A stretch of 64,000 nucleotides of DNA from Alentia gelatinosa. Lineage: Eukaryota > Annelida > Polychaeta > Phyllodocida > Polynoidae. The stretch spans positions 3,464,623-3,528,622 of the forward strand of contig OX465592.1 in assembly GCA_950022655.1 (NCBI GenBank), written 5' to 3'. Positions 10,387-21,699 of the stretch are shown piece after piece; the stretch's first letter is position 1, and every line of letters begins with the position of its first letter. Position numbers and translations under genes: made by a program. A model generated the notes under the pieces. That model had not been told where the DNA came from. It worked only from the letters and a program-made list of their open reading frames with translations, and ran no database searches.

Positions 10387-10843
10387 CAGCAGAACCCCGC
10401 CTAACGGACACCCCGCGTAAGCGGCCACTTTTGCTCGGAACGGAAATTTTTCTTTCTATTAGATGTTTGATTTAACCCCGCGAAAGCGTACACCCCCGCG
10501 TAAGCGGTCAGTTATTTCGGTACGAAAAGGCCTAAAACCCCGTGTAAGCGGTCACTTCTGATGGACACCCTACCAAAAATAGATTAATCTGTGTTTTTTA
10601 TGAGTGTGTTTATATTCATAGAAAATACATTTATTATTCAAAGTTTAATTACTTCGGATCCAATAAAGATATTGGAAAATCGATTTCAGATTCACCTTCC
10701 CCTCTATCTCCCCTACATATCGGTATATTACACTTCAATATTGGCGCGTATGAAACTTGAAAACCCCGTGTAAGCGGTCACTCCGCGTAAGTGGTTATAC
10801 TTTGACCGGAACGGAGGGTGTCCGCTTACGCGGGATTTTACTG
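10387..10843. mobile_element. pogo/Tigger-type MITE, 457 bp
   Basis: It begins CAGCAGAACCCCGCCTAACG, ends CGCGGGATTTTACTG and is flanked by TA on both sides, as in the Tc1/mariner-pogo group. The interior carries further GCGTAAGCGGTCAC repeats. Shorter copies are at 20095-20273 and 26382-26772. No transposase remains. Confidence 0.8.
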
Positions 10844-10856
10844 TAGTCCCTCTGTG

Positions 10857-10945
10857 CTACACGCTCGTGTATTACTACGCGTCAACCACTCGTGGTTTAC
10901 GGCCACCTCTCTCCAAAACCGATCGATTATCGTCTATGTGTATTA
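10857..10945. mobile_element. Right half of foldback family C
   Basis: ACACGCTCGTGTATTACTAC, then GCGTCAACCACTCGTGG and CCAAAACCGATCGATTATCG match the right halves of the elements ending at 34495 and 50700. The left half is missing. Confidence 0.7.
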
Positions 10946-11291
10946 TAAAACACTTCCTGGGACAACCAAATGAAGCCAAAATCACTCACGCCACAATCAT
11001 CGGATAGAAACATCGGTCGTCGGATAACCTCTTCGGTTTTGAACTTCCACCATAATATTTAAGTGCCCATGAAATGACTGAGGAAAGGGCAAATTGGATG
11101 ACCTGGAAACGGCGCCCTTTATTTGGGGGCCTGTTTTATCGGGAGAAGTTAAAGAGGAACTGAGGCTTGATCTGTCGTTATTAAACTGCTCCCGATGATG
11201 TAGAGCAGTGGGTAGGAAGCTGGAGAGATGAGGGGGCAGAAACCAAGACCCACAAATCACTCATACTTGGCATACAGAAGCTCTCTATTAT

Positions 11292-11957
11292 AAGGCCCGT
11301 TTCCATTGGCTGACGAAAAGGGTGCAGATTTTTTGAGTTACCCAGAAAGTCTGTCGGTGGTGCCACCGACTGTGTGTCGGTATTGGAAAATCGGTAAGGG
11401 TAGTAGATTTCACCCAGTGACCGAGATTTCACTCAGTGGTCGGTGGTGCCACATTGCATGATCTAAGCAGAAAAAGTCAGGGTCATTTCACAAGCTGGGT
11501 GGTTTCCATTGACCAATTTTGGTTTTGGGTTTTGGGATTTTGTCCCAAAATCAATCATTATGCCGGTTTCCATGGGCCGATTTCCCATCACCGATCTACA
11601 GTCAGGAATCACCTACAGACTTTCGGCAATACTGACCCAAAATGAACTAATAGGCCCGTTTATATTGGCTGATTTCCCATCAGCGATCTACAGTCGGGAA
11701 CCACTAACAGACTTTGGGCACTGCAGACCCGAAATCGGTCAATAGAAATGACCCAACTCGTGAAATAACCCAAGACTTTTTCTGCTTATATTCGGCAATG
11801 TGGCACCATCCGCCACTGAGTGAAAGCTCGGTCACTGAGTGAAAATCGGTCACCGATTTTTCTATACCGATGCACAGTCGGTGGCACCACCGACAGACTT
11901 TCCGGGTAACGCAAAAAATCTCCGCCATTTTCGTCGGCCAATGGAAACGGGCCTATA
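11292..11957. mobile_element. Compound GGCCCGTTTCCATTGGC MITE
   Basis: Two inverted elements are joined. The right one (about 11652-11957) has ends GGCCCGTTTATATTGGCTG and CGGCCAATGGAAACGGGCC and is homologous end to end with 51674-51984 (TCACTGAGTGAAAA, GTCGGTGGCACCACCGACAG). Confidence 0.8.
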
Positions 11958-12159
11958 ATGTGCAGTCCTTCCTTGGTATTTTTACTCCGGCCGGGGCCCC
12001 TACTCTCTCCCTATATCAGTGCCTTCCGCCTACCTCCCCCGCTGTAGTTCCCCACCCGGCCGCCAGGGGGACTCATCTAGTCCTCCCTCGTATGATGGAT
12101 CACTTCTGGACAGTGGCTGATTTATTTCATTTCGACTTTAATTGATGCAGCCTTCGCCG

Positions 12160-12600
12160 GCTAATGTATTGGCTTATATTGCATCATTTAGGGGTAATTT
12201 ACTCTTTCTTATTGCAAATTGAGGTCGCGGCCCGGCTCCCGGCATCCCCCGCGCGGTACTCCGCCAGCCGAGGCCCGGCGCCCGCTTTGAGCGATAATAG
12301 GCGAACGAGCAGCTGCTTCCGGTGCTCTGTAACCACCGCGAGATCGGAATAAGTGGACTTATTTTATGTCCCGCCATCAGCAAGGCTGTCGGGATATTGT
12401 TTTCCGTATATTGCAAATTGCATATTATCAAGAGAAAACAATTTGTAACGTGATTAGAGAGGAGGTCAGGATAAGCGCGCGAATCCCGGCTTTGTCGGGG
12501 ACGCCGCAGGAACGCTTTCACCACCGCGGCGCGATCACTATAAATTGTACACAATAATGCCGCTACAACGACGCCGGGGATTTTTGTGAACAATTTACAG
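12160..12600. promoter_or_regulatory. Unique regulatory-like DNA with POU, homeodomain and Sox-type sites
   Basis: No match to other repeats in the window. It holds TTATTGCAAATTGAGG at 12209, ATTGCAAATTGCATA at 12410, AACAAT cores near 12439 and 12588, GTGATTAGAG, and a CpG-rich middle with GAGCGATAATAGG at 12289. The dense mix of factor cores in non-repeat DNA suggests an enhancer; the role is inferred. Confidence 0.4.
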
Positions 12601-12699
12601 GCAGTTGGTTATCTTTCTGGTGGGGATCAGTGTATTGACCTCGCTATGTATCATCTACTCGACCAAAAAAAACAGTCTCGTTTATTATCTCCCCTACCT

Positions 12700-12995
12700 A
12701 AATCTCGCGGGATCTCGCGAGAAGCTGAGTAATATCGTGTGATATGATGTAAGCATATATTTTACATTTATCTGATAATACATGATGCTTTTATAAATGC
12801 AATCCTTTATAAAATTCCAACGGGTACTCGTTGATTTATCCTATGAATCATAAATAAATGTCGAATTTAAATATAACTCATGTTTTTAATGCACCAATAG
12901 GATTTCCTATTATGAAGTAAATGAGGCTGGCTTTATTCATGGAGTTGTTGTTTCTATGGAACCCCATTCATGAATAATTTACGCTTTAATAATCA
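12700..12995. promoter_or_regulatory. Unique AT-rich regulatory-like DNA with TCTCGCGAGA
   Basis: The palindrome TCTCGCGAGA at 12713-12722 is a known promoter/Kaiso-type motif. Downstream are TTTTATAAATG and CTTTATAAAA (Cdx-like), CATAAATAAATG (Fox-like), TTTTAATGCACC and ATTCATGAATAATTTACG. No repeat homology was seen. Confidence 0.35.
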
Positions 12996-13199
12996 TAAAG
13001 ACTACGATAGGAGAATACAATATCAATGATACAACTGGCAGAAATCCCCCGAATTGTATCCTCAAGGAACAGCCTTTTTAGTTGCATGATACCACTGTAG
13101 AGCGATTGGCCGAAAAAAAACCACCCATGAATGAAATGCAATTTCTCTTCCCATTTCCTGCTAGGAGCATGACTTGCAGGTAGGATAGACCTCCAACAA

Positions 13200-13540
13200 C
13201 ACTCCGACCCCTCCACCTTCCCGACAAAATCACCGGAGTGGCAATTACATCAAAATGTTCGGCCAGTAGACCTTAAATAGCAATGCAAATCATAATTCTG
13301 GTCGGGCGAGCGCCGCGCGGGCCCGGGTCCACCGAGCAGACGATAAAATATGCATGGCGGGAAAATGCCGCCTCTGCCGAGAGGGGGCGCGGCGGACTGA
13401 ATCAAAGACTCGCGAGACGAGAAAAACACCTGCTCTGTGCCCGACGCCGGAAATTTGGTCTTTTCCCTTAACCTTAATTGAGTGATCAATTATTTATCTT
13501 AACAAACGGATGCAATAGAGTGGGACACATTAGGCCTTGC
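13200..13540. promoter_or_regulatory. CpG-rich unique block with perfect octamer
   Basis: ATGCAAAT at 13283-13290 (POU octamer) sits next to CATAATTC. AATCAAAG at 13400 (TCF-type), TCGCGAGA at 13410, TTAATTGAGTGATCAATTA at about 13474 and a CGCCGCGCGGGCCCGG core make a dense, non-repetitive cluster between two AT-rich flanks. Confidence 0.45.
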
Positions 13541-13554
13541 CCGACCGACATTAT

Positions 13555-14040
13555 GGGGATGGATGCTAGTGGGGATGGGTGGAGGGGGGGTGGGGGGTGG
13601 GGGAGGAGACAGGGTTGGGGTGGGGTAGGGGGTGTGTGTGGACTGGGGTGAATAAGGGGTGTTTTGCATATGAGACTGGGTATTTCTAGGGGGTAAAAAA
13701 GGTATGTCTGGGCGATGGGTGTATAAGAAAGTAGGAGGGAATTTTGGTGTGGTGTAGTGTTACTGTGGGGGTATGAGACTGGAATGGGGGGTGGGGGTGG
13801 GGGTAGGTGGTGTGTTTGGACTGGGGTGAATTTGGGGTGTTTGGGAATGAGAATGGGTATGTAGGGACGCTGGGTGGAGGGAGTATAAGAAAGTAGGGAA
13901 ATGTAGGTGTGGTGTAGTGCTACTGTGGGGGTATAAGACTGGGGGGTGGGGGTGTGTGGGGACTAGGGTGAATTTGGGGTGTTTGCCTATGAGGATGGGT
14001 ATGTAGGGGTGCAGTTTAATGTTACTGTTAGGAGTGCAGA
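13555..14040. repeat. G-rich, strand-asymmetric minisatellite
   Basis: A diverged unit of roughly 150-170 bp (GTATAAGAAAGTAGG, GTGTGGTGTAGTGYTACTG, TGGGGGTATAAGACTGG) repeats about three times. The + strand has many runs of four or more G, so G-quadruplexes are possible. Open frames here are compositional. Confidence 0.75.
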
Positions 14041-14066
14041 GGAGTGTTTGCGGCCATATATACATG

Positions 14067-14203
14067 ATAACGACTGGTTTTGTGTACGAGTGGCCGTAAT
14101 CTCTGAGTAGTTGACGCGTAGTAATAAACGAGCGATTAGCGAGGATATTACATCGTCTTCTATGCAGAGATTGCGGCCACTCGTAAAAAAACAGTCGTTA
14201 TTG
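14067..14203. mobile_element. Foldback MITE, family B
   Basis: Arms ATAACGACTGGTTTTGTGTA and GTAAAAAAACAGTCGTTATT flank GTAGTTGACGCGTAGTAATA and the GCGATTAGCGAGGATATTAC core. Other copies are at 30192, 42097 and 50731. Confidence 0.85.
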
Positions 14204-14365
14204 TATTAATTATTGATCATTGATTCTGACACGCCACAATCTCCGAGTAGCGATTTCCAGGCACTCTAGACATTTCCGTGATAGGTGGGTGATGAATTAC
14301 TGGAGGAGTATGAGGGATATTGGTGTATTCCTATATACCTAGTGCCGAACACTCTATAGTTACTA

Positions 14366-14530
14366 TAGAGGAAACCCATGAAAGTTTAGGGTCTGAGCTC
14401 GTATCCCATCGAGTTTGAATCACGTAGTAATTCACAAGGCGAAGCTGCGTGAATTGCTATGTGATTCAAATGAGATGGGGTCGAGCTCTGACCCTAAACT
14501 TGAATGGGTTTCTGAATTTATCTTACCCTT
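14366..14530. mobile_element. Foldback element with AAGGCGAAGCTGCG loop
   Basis: AAGTTTAGGGTCTGAGCTCG and CGAGCTCTGACCCTAAACTT form long inverted arms around AATTCACAAGGCGAAGCTGC. The same arms occur at about 60570-60690 and 63440-63575. Confidence 0.8.
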
Positions 14531-15286
14531 AATATTGACTAATGAGCTAACATTTGTGACATTATTTTCCCCCATTGGATATATTTCCTAAATATCTAAT
14601 GGGTGTTAGATCCGAGTTTTACTACCCGAGGTTGTCACGTGACCAAAAGCTGCGATCAGTAAATTCAAAAATGGCAGAGTATCGATTCAGGCAACAATGT
14701 GGACATTATTCTGAAAGACTTTAAGTAGTAGGAATAGTATATAAAGGCGAAATTGGCGTAATTCCGAAGCCTGCAAAATATACTACATCAATGCGGCTAT
14801 GATGTCGCTGTGACGTTGTTGCATAGCAACATGCATAGCAATGCTCATAGTTGCTATAAAACGGCAGGACAAAACATATGAGTTGCAGTTACTAGATGAG
14901 GGGGTTATGGTTTCTTGGATTATTGTAGGTAAACAAATATCCTTTTTTATCAATATTTGGAGGTATATGGGGATAGGGAAACCAAGTACCAGTGAAAGAA
15001 AAGCAAAGTTACTCAGTAAGGCAAGAGAAAATTACTGCCCTCTGCCAAGGCCTCGGGCAGTAAATTTTCGAAGCATTACCTTGTAACTTTGACATTCTTT
15101 TAACTGGAACATAGTTTCCCTTTATTCGAGTTATGTGTAGTAGAGTTATATGTAGTAGGTGTCGTTTCCCTGGAATGCAAATGTAGTAAATGTCACTTCC
15201 ATCCAAGAAGAATAAAAAAAAAAAAAGACAGGTGTGCAAAAAAACATTCAGACCAGTCTAAATACATAGACCTTACTCACACATCA

Positions 15287-15538
15287 TTCTCCATACACAG
15301 ACTCCACTCACATATGTATACACACGTCATTCTCCATACACAGTCCCTTGGCAGACAGACAAACACCATTCTCCATACACAGCCCTTGTCCGACACACAC
15401 AATTCTCCATACACAGTCCTTGTCCGACACACAGCATTCTCCATACACAGTCCTTGTCCGACACACACCATTCTCCATACACAATCCTTGTCAGACACAC
15501 ACCACTCTCCATACACAGACCTTGTCAGACACACATCT
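15287..15538. repeat. 34-bp minisatellite, ~7-8 units
   Basis: CATTCTCCATACACAGTCC recurs every 34 bp (15370, 15404, 15438). All frames stay open because the unit lacks stops, so the CVGQGL and THTILHTQ readings are not genes. Confidence 0.9.
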
Positions 15539-15595
15539 TGGCACCTTAAGTGGATGGTGCCCTTGAGCCGGGTGTCCCAGAAGTGGGGTTTTACT

Positions 15596-15859
15596 CTATA
15601 GGGCACATAGCTATTGTGATATGGAAGCGGCCATCTTGCCCCCCGATGCTATCCGCAACACCAGGTGGCAGGGCCAATTATCAATGGGGTTTTATAAGAA
15701 ATATCTTTTGGGGCTTGCCATGGAGGAATTTTAGCTTTAGCTCAATATTATCTAGATTATAACAACTGATAACAGTGGTTGTCCCCCGACTACAGTGGTG
15801 CTATCTTACAATTTCCTGGCGGATGATGGGGAAACTAGCAACCACTCTGTGCCCTATAG
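15596..15859. mobile_element. TIR MITE (CTATAGGGCACA ends)
   Basis: CTATAGGGCACA and TGTGCCCTATAG are perfect inverted ends. The inner part includes AACACCAGGTGGCAGGG and TTGTCCCCCGACTACAGTGG. A same-orientation copy is at 55922-56195. Confidence 0.88.
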
Positions 15860-16519
15860 GAAAAAGTGGGGTATATGTTGGCTATGTTTTATCGGTAAGT
15901 GATTTTTCCTGATTCTTAACACTGTCACTGCTGTGTCTGTGGTATACATGATCAAGTTCCTAAATTTTCCAAGGGATTTATTGTCCTGACCGTGACTTAT
16001 CTCTATTTTATATGTATATGATATGACATTTCACATGTTGAACTGTTGTGTTGCAACAGCCTGCTGACCCCATCCCCTCACAGACATAGAAGTTGTTATG
16101 TTCCAATTTATCTGTATGTGAAACATACAGGCACTTTCCCTTGGCCTAACAGATCATGTTGGCTTTACAATAGGCAACTGGAGGCGACCCTTGGTTACGA
16201 TCAACACGGTCGCCCCCACGTGGACAACACGCAGCCAGCATATAACCTTGATCTCAATGTATGCTAGTTAGTTGAGGCCAGTCCATTTCATTAACACCAG
16301 CAATAAAGCTTGTAATGGGACAAAATCTTGGAGTCATTCATTTACTTCCTGCACACACAATAGTTACAGTGTTCAACTTGGCTTTTATTCTATGTCACTT
16401 CTAGTTATATGTATGTATAGGGGGTCATCTTGGTCTACTGATTGTTATATGATCATGGCTTCCCTGGTTCCAACCTCTAAATCTCGCAAAAAACGCGTAT
16501 TGTACACACACTTGTGATT

Positions 16520-16905
16520 ACTGTTCTTCCTGCTTTTCAAAAAATGATTGAGAATTTTTTACATACAAATATACTGGATCATCTACAATGAAATAATTCA
16601 ATTGACTTTTTTACAAAGAAGAGTACAGCACAAGCTATATTTCTTATAACTAACGAAATTGTAGTTAATTTATATAATAGAAATATCACAGTCCTAGGCT
16701 TTACCGACCTACGTAAGGCATTTGATAGTCTTAGCCATTTGTTGTTTTTAAGGAAATTAAAAGAATTACATTTTGGGTAACATTTGTGTGACTTACTGGA
16801 AACTTATCTGTGAAATAAAACACAATAAACACAAAACAACTTTGGTTAACAATAGTTTTAGAGTAGGAATTGAAGCAAGAAAATTGACAGATATAATATA
16901 AATAA
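16520..16905 (+). pseudogene. Dead non-LTR retrotransposon reverse transcriptase fragment
   Basis: Reading from about 16524, VLPAFQKMIENFLHTNILDH is followed by an in-frame TGA. Then comes SIDFFTKKSTAQAIFLITNE and GFTDLRKAFDSLSHLLFLRK, with TAA directly after HFG. This is the fingers/palm start of a Jockey/CR1/L2-like RT: the family's D-L-x-KAFD-S-x-H block is clear, while the YxDD box is not reached. Beyond the stop, LLETYL-NKTQ still resembles the family. Internal stops and a missing remainder make it a relic, + strand, ~0.4 kb. Confidence 0.75.
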
Positions 16906-17480
16906 GTGAGTAAGAGGCCCTATAGCTGCAATCAGTGTTGTGGGTTCAATTTAAATCATCTTTGATATTTCTATTTTCATTTTTGACTGCACTTCATGAC
17001 TGGTATTCACCACACCTGTATCTGGATGCCGAGATAAATAAACACTATGCATACTTTCCTGTTACTTTTCAATGAAACTAAAACAAATAAATGAGATCAA
17101 TCAACTGCCTATAATGGAGGTACTGCGTCCAGATCAAAGCATTGTTTGTCATTGTAAATTATAAAAAAAAAAAATTCTGTGATAACAACTTCAAACATCA
17201 ATAATTCCCGAAATGCTGTCAACCACAACACAATAAATGCATCTTTGATCGCAAAGTTATAGATCTATTTATTCGTAAAGTATATTAATTATTTGTTGAT
17301 GTCTTCACAGTTTGCCATATTATCTAAAAGTTACCATTATAATAAGATAAACGCGACAGTCACTAATTGCCGACTATTTCTCTTTATTCAAGCGGCAATT
17401 ATTCTGATTATGAAGTCGAGTGAATCTTCAATGGGCGATTACACACCGCGACAGCGGATGTAGAATTCCTCGCCATCACG
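16900..17480. other. Unique AT-rich DNA, no feature seen
   Basis: No long open frame and no copy elsewhere in the window. The right edge has paired ACTAATTGCCGAC and GCGGCAATTATTC homeodomain-like cores, which could mark a small regulatory element. Confidence 0.4.
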
Positions 17481-17800
17481 CTGGGTACCAGCCCAACTTG
17501 TTCCCAACAAACCACGCGGGGCGTCTGCCTGCCAGCAACAAGCGGCGCGCGTCTCTCTCTATGACGTAGCAGCTGCCCTGTTCTCACGGACACGTGACCG
17601 CCACGCGAGAGCGGGGCGAGATTTGGGATCGTTAAAACGCGACCTCGCCCGCTGGTGTCGGCGTGTGGCGGAACCAGCGCCAGGAGCAGACGACTTTTGG
17701 AGAACGCTGTGCGCATGTGCGGGCACGTGCGCTGGTTACCGCAGGGTGCGTGGAGAAGCCGCCGCTTGTTCCTGGCGTACTTTGTGGTACAGTTAGACTG
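17480..17800. promoter_or_regulatory. CpG-rich block, E-box and NRF1-like sites
   Basis: It is undepleted in CpG and has ACACGTGACCGCCACGCG near 17589 and GTGCGCATGTGCGGGC near 17708. The 137-codon frame on the - strand lacks family resemblance and looks compositional. It may be a promoter or an unmethylated CpG island; no gene is proven. Confidence 0.35.
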
Positions 17801-18099
17801 GTTCCCTGCCCCACTAAACAATGGGACAGGTAACGCCCAGCGAGAGCAACATGCGATTGACCTTGAACTTTCTCTGGTACCCTGCTGATTTGCAGTAGTC
17901 CCTAAGACTATGTCTGATTTGACACAATAAATAAGAGAAATGAGTGTACAAAATGTATATTATTTACCATATAAATATGCGCATCTGTATTTACAAGTAA
18001 ATACTCTTCAAAGAGTGTATATTATTTACAAGCAAAACACAAAATACTCCCCAAAATGCTCAGTATTTAGGATTTATGTAAAACTGGTGTATTGGGCAG

Positions 18100-18345
18100 A
18101 TTTGGCCCCAAAAGTGTAGAGATTGAAGCGGGTGGAGGAAGCAAAGCGTAGGATCTATGCTAGGAGAGCGATGCATGAAGCATAGCACAGGATCTATGCT
18201 AGGAGAGTGTCGCAGGAAGCATAGCACAGGATATATGCCAGGAGAATCATATAAATAGACAATACTACACGAGTTGAGATGTGTCCGAATCGTCATTGAG
18301 GCGTAGCCAAGTGATGATTATGGCACATCCAAACGAGTGGAATAT
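18100..18345. repeat. CATAGCACAGGATCTATGC repeat plus a hairpin
   Basis: Three to four ~38-bp units (AGGAAGCATAGCACAGGATC) cover 18130-18245. A foldback follows, with GAGATGTGTCCGAATCGTCA and TGATGATTATGGCACATCC around GAGGCGTAGCC. Related unit pieces are at 18575-18640 and, inverted, at 37385-37420. Confidence 0.7.
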
Positions 18346-18742
18346 TGTCTATTTTACAATTCGAGTGCGGTTCTGGATTTATTTCTCCCCTTTCTACGAC
18401 ATTAGATAGCATCAGAATATCAGAATAGTTTGAATACACCTAGCAAATCCATATGACGTCATCTCACATTCACTACGCCACAGTCGTGGCATAGTATTGT
18501 CACTTTACGGGAGTGATAATTGAGTATTTGTTCCTAATGTTATTTCTATGGCTATTAAAGCTTGTACCAGGGGTGAGATAAATCCTAGGAGAACGACGCA
18601 GGAAGTAAAGCGCAGGATCTCTGCTAGGAGAGTGTAGCGGGGCGTCACGCTTGGTCGATGACGCGTGACATGTCGTAGTGCTCAGATTGTACTTAGTCCA
18701 AGTCGCCTTTTCATTGGTCGCCCGCACGTTTAGGGACGCCGT

Positions 18743-18812
18743 CGTCGCGTTTGGCAGACGCTGCCCGGACGCTGCCCGGACGCTACACGGACGCTGCCCG
18801 GACGCTGCAGGG
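18743..18812. repeat. 11-bp GC-rich repeat, ~6 units
   Basis: ACGCTGCCCGG is repeated with small changes (ACGCTACACGG, ACGCTGCAGGG) in a CpG-rich segment. Confidence 0.85.
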
Positions 18813-19289
18813 ACGCCTGTAGTGTTCCGGCGTCTCGCGTGTGGCGTGTTTGTTCTGCGGTTTGCTTCCTGATTGCCTGATGGGCTCACGGGTGTTTAAT
18901 ATGGTTACACACAGGTGCAAAAAGCCAAATGATCACAGCACATTGTTCTGTGTTACTCTTTTGTTGACGAATTTCAGAATTTATCCAAAAGATAGTGATC
19001 CTATTATTACTACACACTGGAGGGTCAACTTAAATGTACCATAAAGGCTGCACCGATTTTCACGTTTGCCTCTATAATTACCACTGTGTTTGATAGGGTT
19101 TGTCTTTTTCAAATTTGTATTTATAATATGAACTTTGAGGTAAGCGTCACATACATATACGTTTTTAGATGGCGCTAAAATGATTAAAATGACATATGAA
19201 AGTGTCAGATGAAACTTCTTCTCTGACACTTGACCCGCGTTTGTAGTGAAATGAACAGGTCATGCTGTGCAGATAAGCTTGCCTTTAGA

Positions 19290-19760
19290 GCCATTTTCCA
19301 CTGGCCGACACGGCACCGATTAATTAAGTTCTAATAGTCGGTAGGTGGTGCCCAACGACTGCATGTCGGTACCTAAAAATCGGTGAGGGTGCTGTGTATA
19401 GGCCCGTTTCCATTGGCCGAATAACGCCGTCACCGATCTACAGTCAGGAACCAAGAACGGACTTTTAGCACTGCACCGCTCGTCAAATGCCCCACAGTGG
19501 TGTATTGTTACCAACACATATTTTGGGTACACTGACGTCAGATCGGTGAATGGAAATGAGACCTGCAGAGAATACTCACAGATTAATTTTGCATATATTA
19601 TTCAATTTGCCAATTAAATCTGTTTGTATCTAGAAAATAAGTAGAAACAGTGCATACAATACATCCGACAGATTGACACCAATATAATCTGATATACACC
19701 ACCGACTTTCTGGGTAACTCAAGAAATCTCCGCCGTTTTCGTCGGCCAATGGAAACAGGC
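19290..19760. mobile_element. GGCCCGTTTCCATTGGC MITE pieces
   Basis: The terminal motif occurs at 19290 (CATTTTCCACTGGCCGACAC) and 19403 (GGCCCGTTTCCATTGGCCGA), with the inverse GTCGGCCAATGGAAACAGGC at 19741. Pieces of the GTCGGTRGGTGGTGCC interior are present. It is rearranged. Confidence 0.65.
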
Positions 19761-19775
19761 TTTACCAGTATTTAC

Positions 19776-19903
19776 ATAGAACGTCCTGACCATGCTGTAC
19801 AAGCCACAAAACGAGATGAAAATTTACGGTTTGTACGGAACGAGGTGTTAACGCCGAGTTCCGTACAAACCGTAAATCATCATCATGGTGGGTCGTTCTA
19901 TAT
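19776..19903. mobile_element. Short foldback with perfect 20-bp stem
   Basis: ATTTACGGTTTGTACGGAAC (19822) and GTTCCGTACAAACCGTAAAT (19858) are perfect inverses around GAGGTGTTAACGCCGA. Outer ends TAGAACGTCCTGACCATG and CATGGTGGGTCGTTCTA extend the symmetry. Confidence 0.8.
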
Positions 19904-20094
19904 TTACTACATATCCGAAATTGATAAAAGAAAATTGGGCGTCTAAACTGTTTTTCAGTCTTCTTTTTTTGATTCTGAGTTTGGGGGTTTATTACCTTTT
20001 ATCAACTAATATTTTAGTCAATGCGTACGGAACAGTGTTCCGTATTTTGCCGTACGGAACACTGTGCATATTTACAGTATATACGCTATGGGTA

Positions 20095-20273
20095 CAGTAT
20101 AACTCCACCTAACGGACACCCCGCGTAAGCGAGCACCCCGCGTTAACGGGCACCTTCGCTCGGAACGGTTCCCTCTATTACATGTTTGTTTCAACCTCGC
20201 GTAGGCGGACAACCCGCGTAAGCGGGCACTTTGGCCCGGAACGAAGGGTGTGCACTTACGCGGGGTTCTACTG
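20095..20273. mobile_element. pogo/Tigger-type MITE, 179 bp
   Basis: CAGTATAACTCCACCTAACG at the left and CGCGGGGTTCTACTG at the right, with TA flanks. It is a deletion derivative of the 10.4 kb element. Confidence 0.82.
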
Positions 20274-20519
20274 TATATAATAAAGCCTCTACTACCGAAG
20301 AAGGGAAAGTAAAACACATCAAGATAACACAAAATCAGCAATGCATTCTCCTTACCATCACACATGAATAATCATACTACCAGCCTCACCAAAGACGAAC
20401 ACCATTTGTATATAAAACTCATCAGTAAGCGAGGCGCCATTTTGAGGTGGGGGCGGGGGGCCCCTTGATGCCTACGCCAACTATTGTTATGCTACTTCGT
20501 CGGGCCATTGTTGTACATT

Positions 20520-20830
20520 CATGGACATTAATTAGTGAGGCTTAATAGAAACACCTGCCTGTGCCTGACCCTACTGATGCCTGATCTTCGTTAATGCTAA
20601 TTGGTACCATTTTCTTTGATCTACGAGAGAATATAAACAAAGCCCCAAGGTGACATATGCCTATCAGCTACCACAGCCACTCCGTACATACCACCTGTGT
20701 ATATCTATACTTGGAGTTCATCAATTTTCATAAATATGCCGTGTAATTTGTAATTATCGTTCGTTATAGACTGGGATGGTTCGACTTTGATACTTTGACC
20801 TTGACGGCCATGGCAAGGTCAGTAAAACAG
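20520..20830. promoter_or_regulatory. Unique regulatory-like DNA
   Basis: ATTAATTAGTGAGG, GTTAATGCTAATTGG, AAACAAAG, two CACCTG E-boxes and TAATTATCG occur within 300 bp. It ends with an inverted pair TGACCTTG (20796) and CAAGGTCA (20814), nuclear-receptor extended half-sites in everted layout. No repeat homology. Confidence 0.35.
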
Positions 20831-20999
20831 CTTTGTGGATCATTATTTTGGGAGGATCTGTCATCATATTCTTCTCTTTTTTTTCTTTCTCTCATTGCAT
20901 AAAATTAATTTATTAGTTGAAATATTTTTTTCAGAAATATAATTAATGTATAGATGTTATAGACAACATATATGAATATTAGGCATACACCTTATCATC

Positions 21000-21661
21000 C
21001 ACCTAATACAAAGGGTCCCTAGAAAACACATATGGAGTGTGTATCACCATACCCGGAGCATACAGATATATCCACTTAATACAATGTGTCCATAAAACAC
21101 ATAGGGAGTGTGTATCGCCATACACGGAGCATACAGATATATCCACCCACCTAGTACAAAGGGTCCCTAGAAAACACATAGGGAGTGTGTATCACCATAC
21201 ACAGAGCATAAAGATATATCCACCTAATACAAAGTGTCCATAGAAAACACATAGGGAGTGTGTATCACCATGCCTGGAGCATACAGATATATCCACCTCA
21301 TACAAAGTGTCCATAGAAAACACATAGGGAGCGTGTATCACCAGAAAAGAGATAGGGAATTTGTATGGACATACCCGGAGCATACGGATATGTTGTGTGC
21401 TCCGGGTGGCGCATAGGGGAAAATAGTGCGTACAGAAACATAGTGCCTAACTAAAATGAACTGATATCGACATGCCACTTGCCCAGAAAAGGTGGATAAT
21501 AAATACAATATAGACTGGTTTCAGATAAAAGCGGTTGTATGCTCCTCGGAGTTGACTCTGCGCAATATCCTCTCATACGCTCGGATATTACTACGCGTCA
21601 ATTCCCCGGAGAATACGGCCGCTCGCATTAGAAACAAGTCAATATTTTGTATTTATACATG
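21000..21661. mobile_element. Composite: hairpin minisatellite plus foldback A
   Basis: Four or five units with CCACCTAATACAAAGTGTCC and AACACATAGGGAGTGTGT (21000-21350) run into a GGTGGATAATAAATACAATA border. The foldback at 21508-21661 follows (GACTGGTTTCAGATAAAAGC against its inverse). Same layout as 412-1128 and 6945-7218. Confidence 0.8.
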
Positions 21662-21699
21662 CTCTAGGACAAACATGAATCTCTCGAGACAATTACGAG

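Noticed and set aside
12174..12593. 139-codon - strand frame
   Set aside because: It covers site-rich, CpG-rich DNA; the protein is low in pattern and no splice context fits.
17408..17821. 137-codon - strand frame
   Set aside because: CpG-rich composition keeps it open; no conserved motif recognised.
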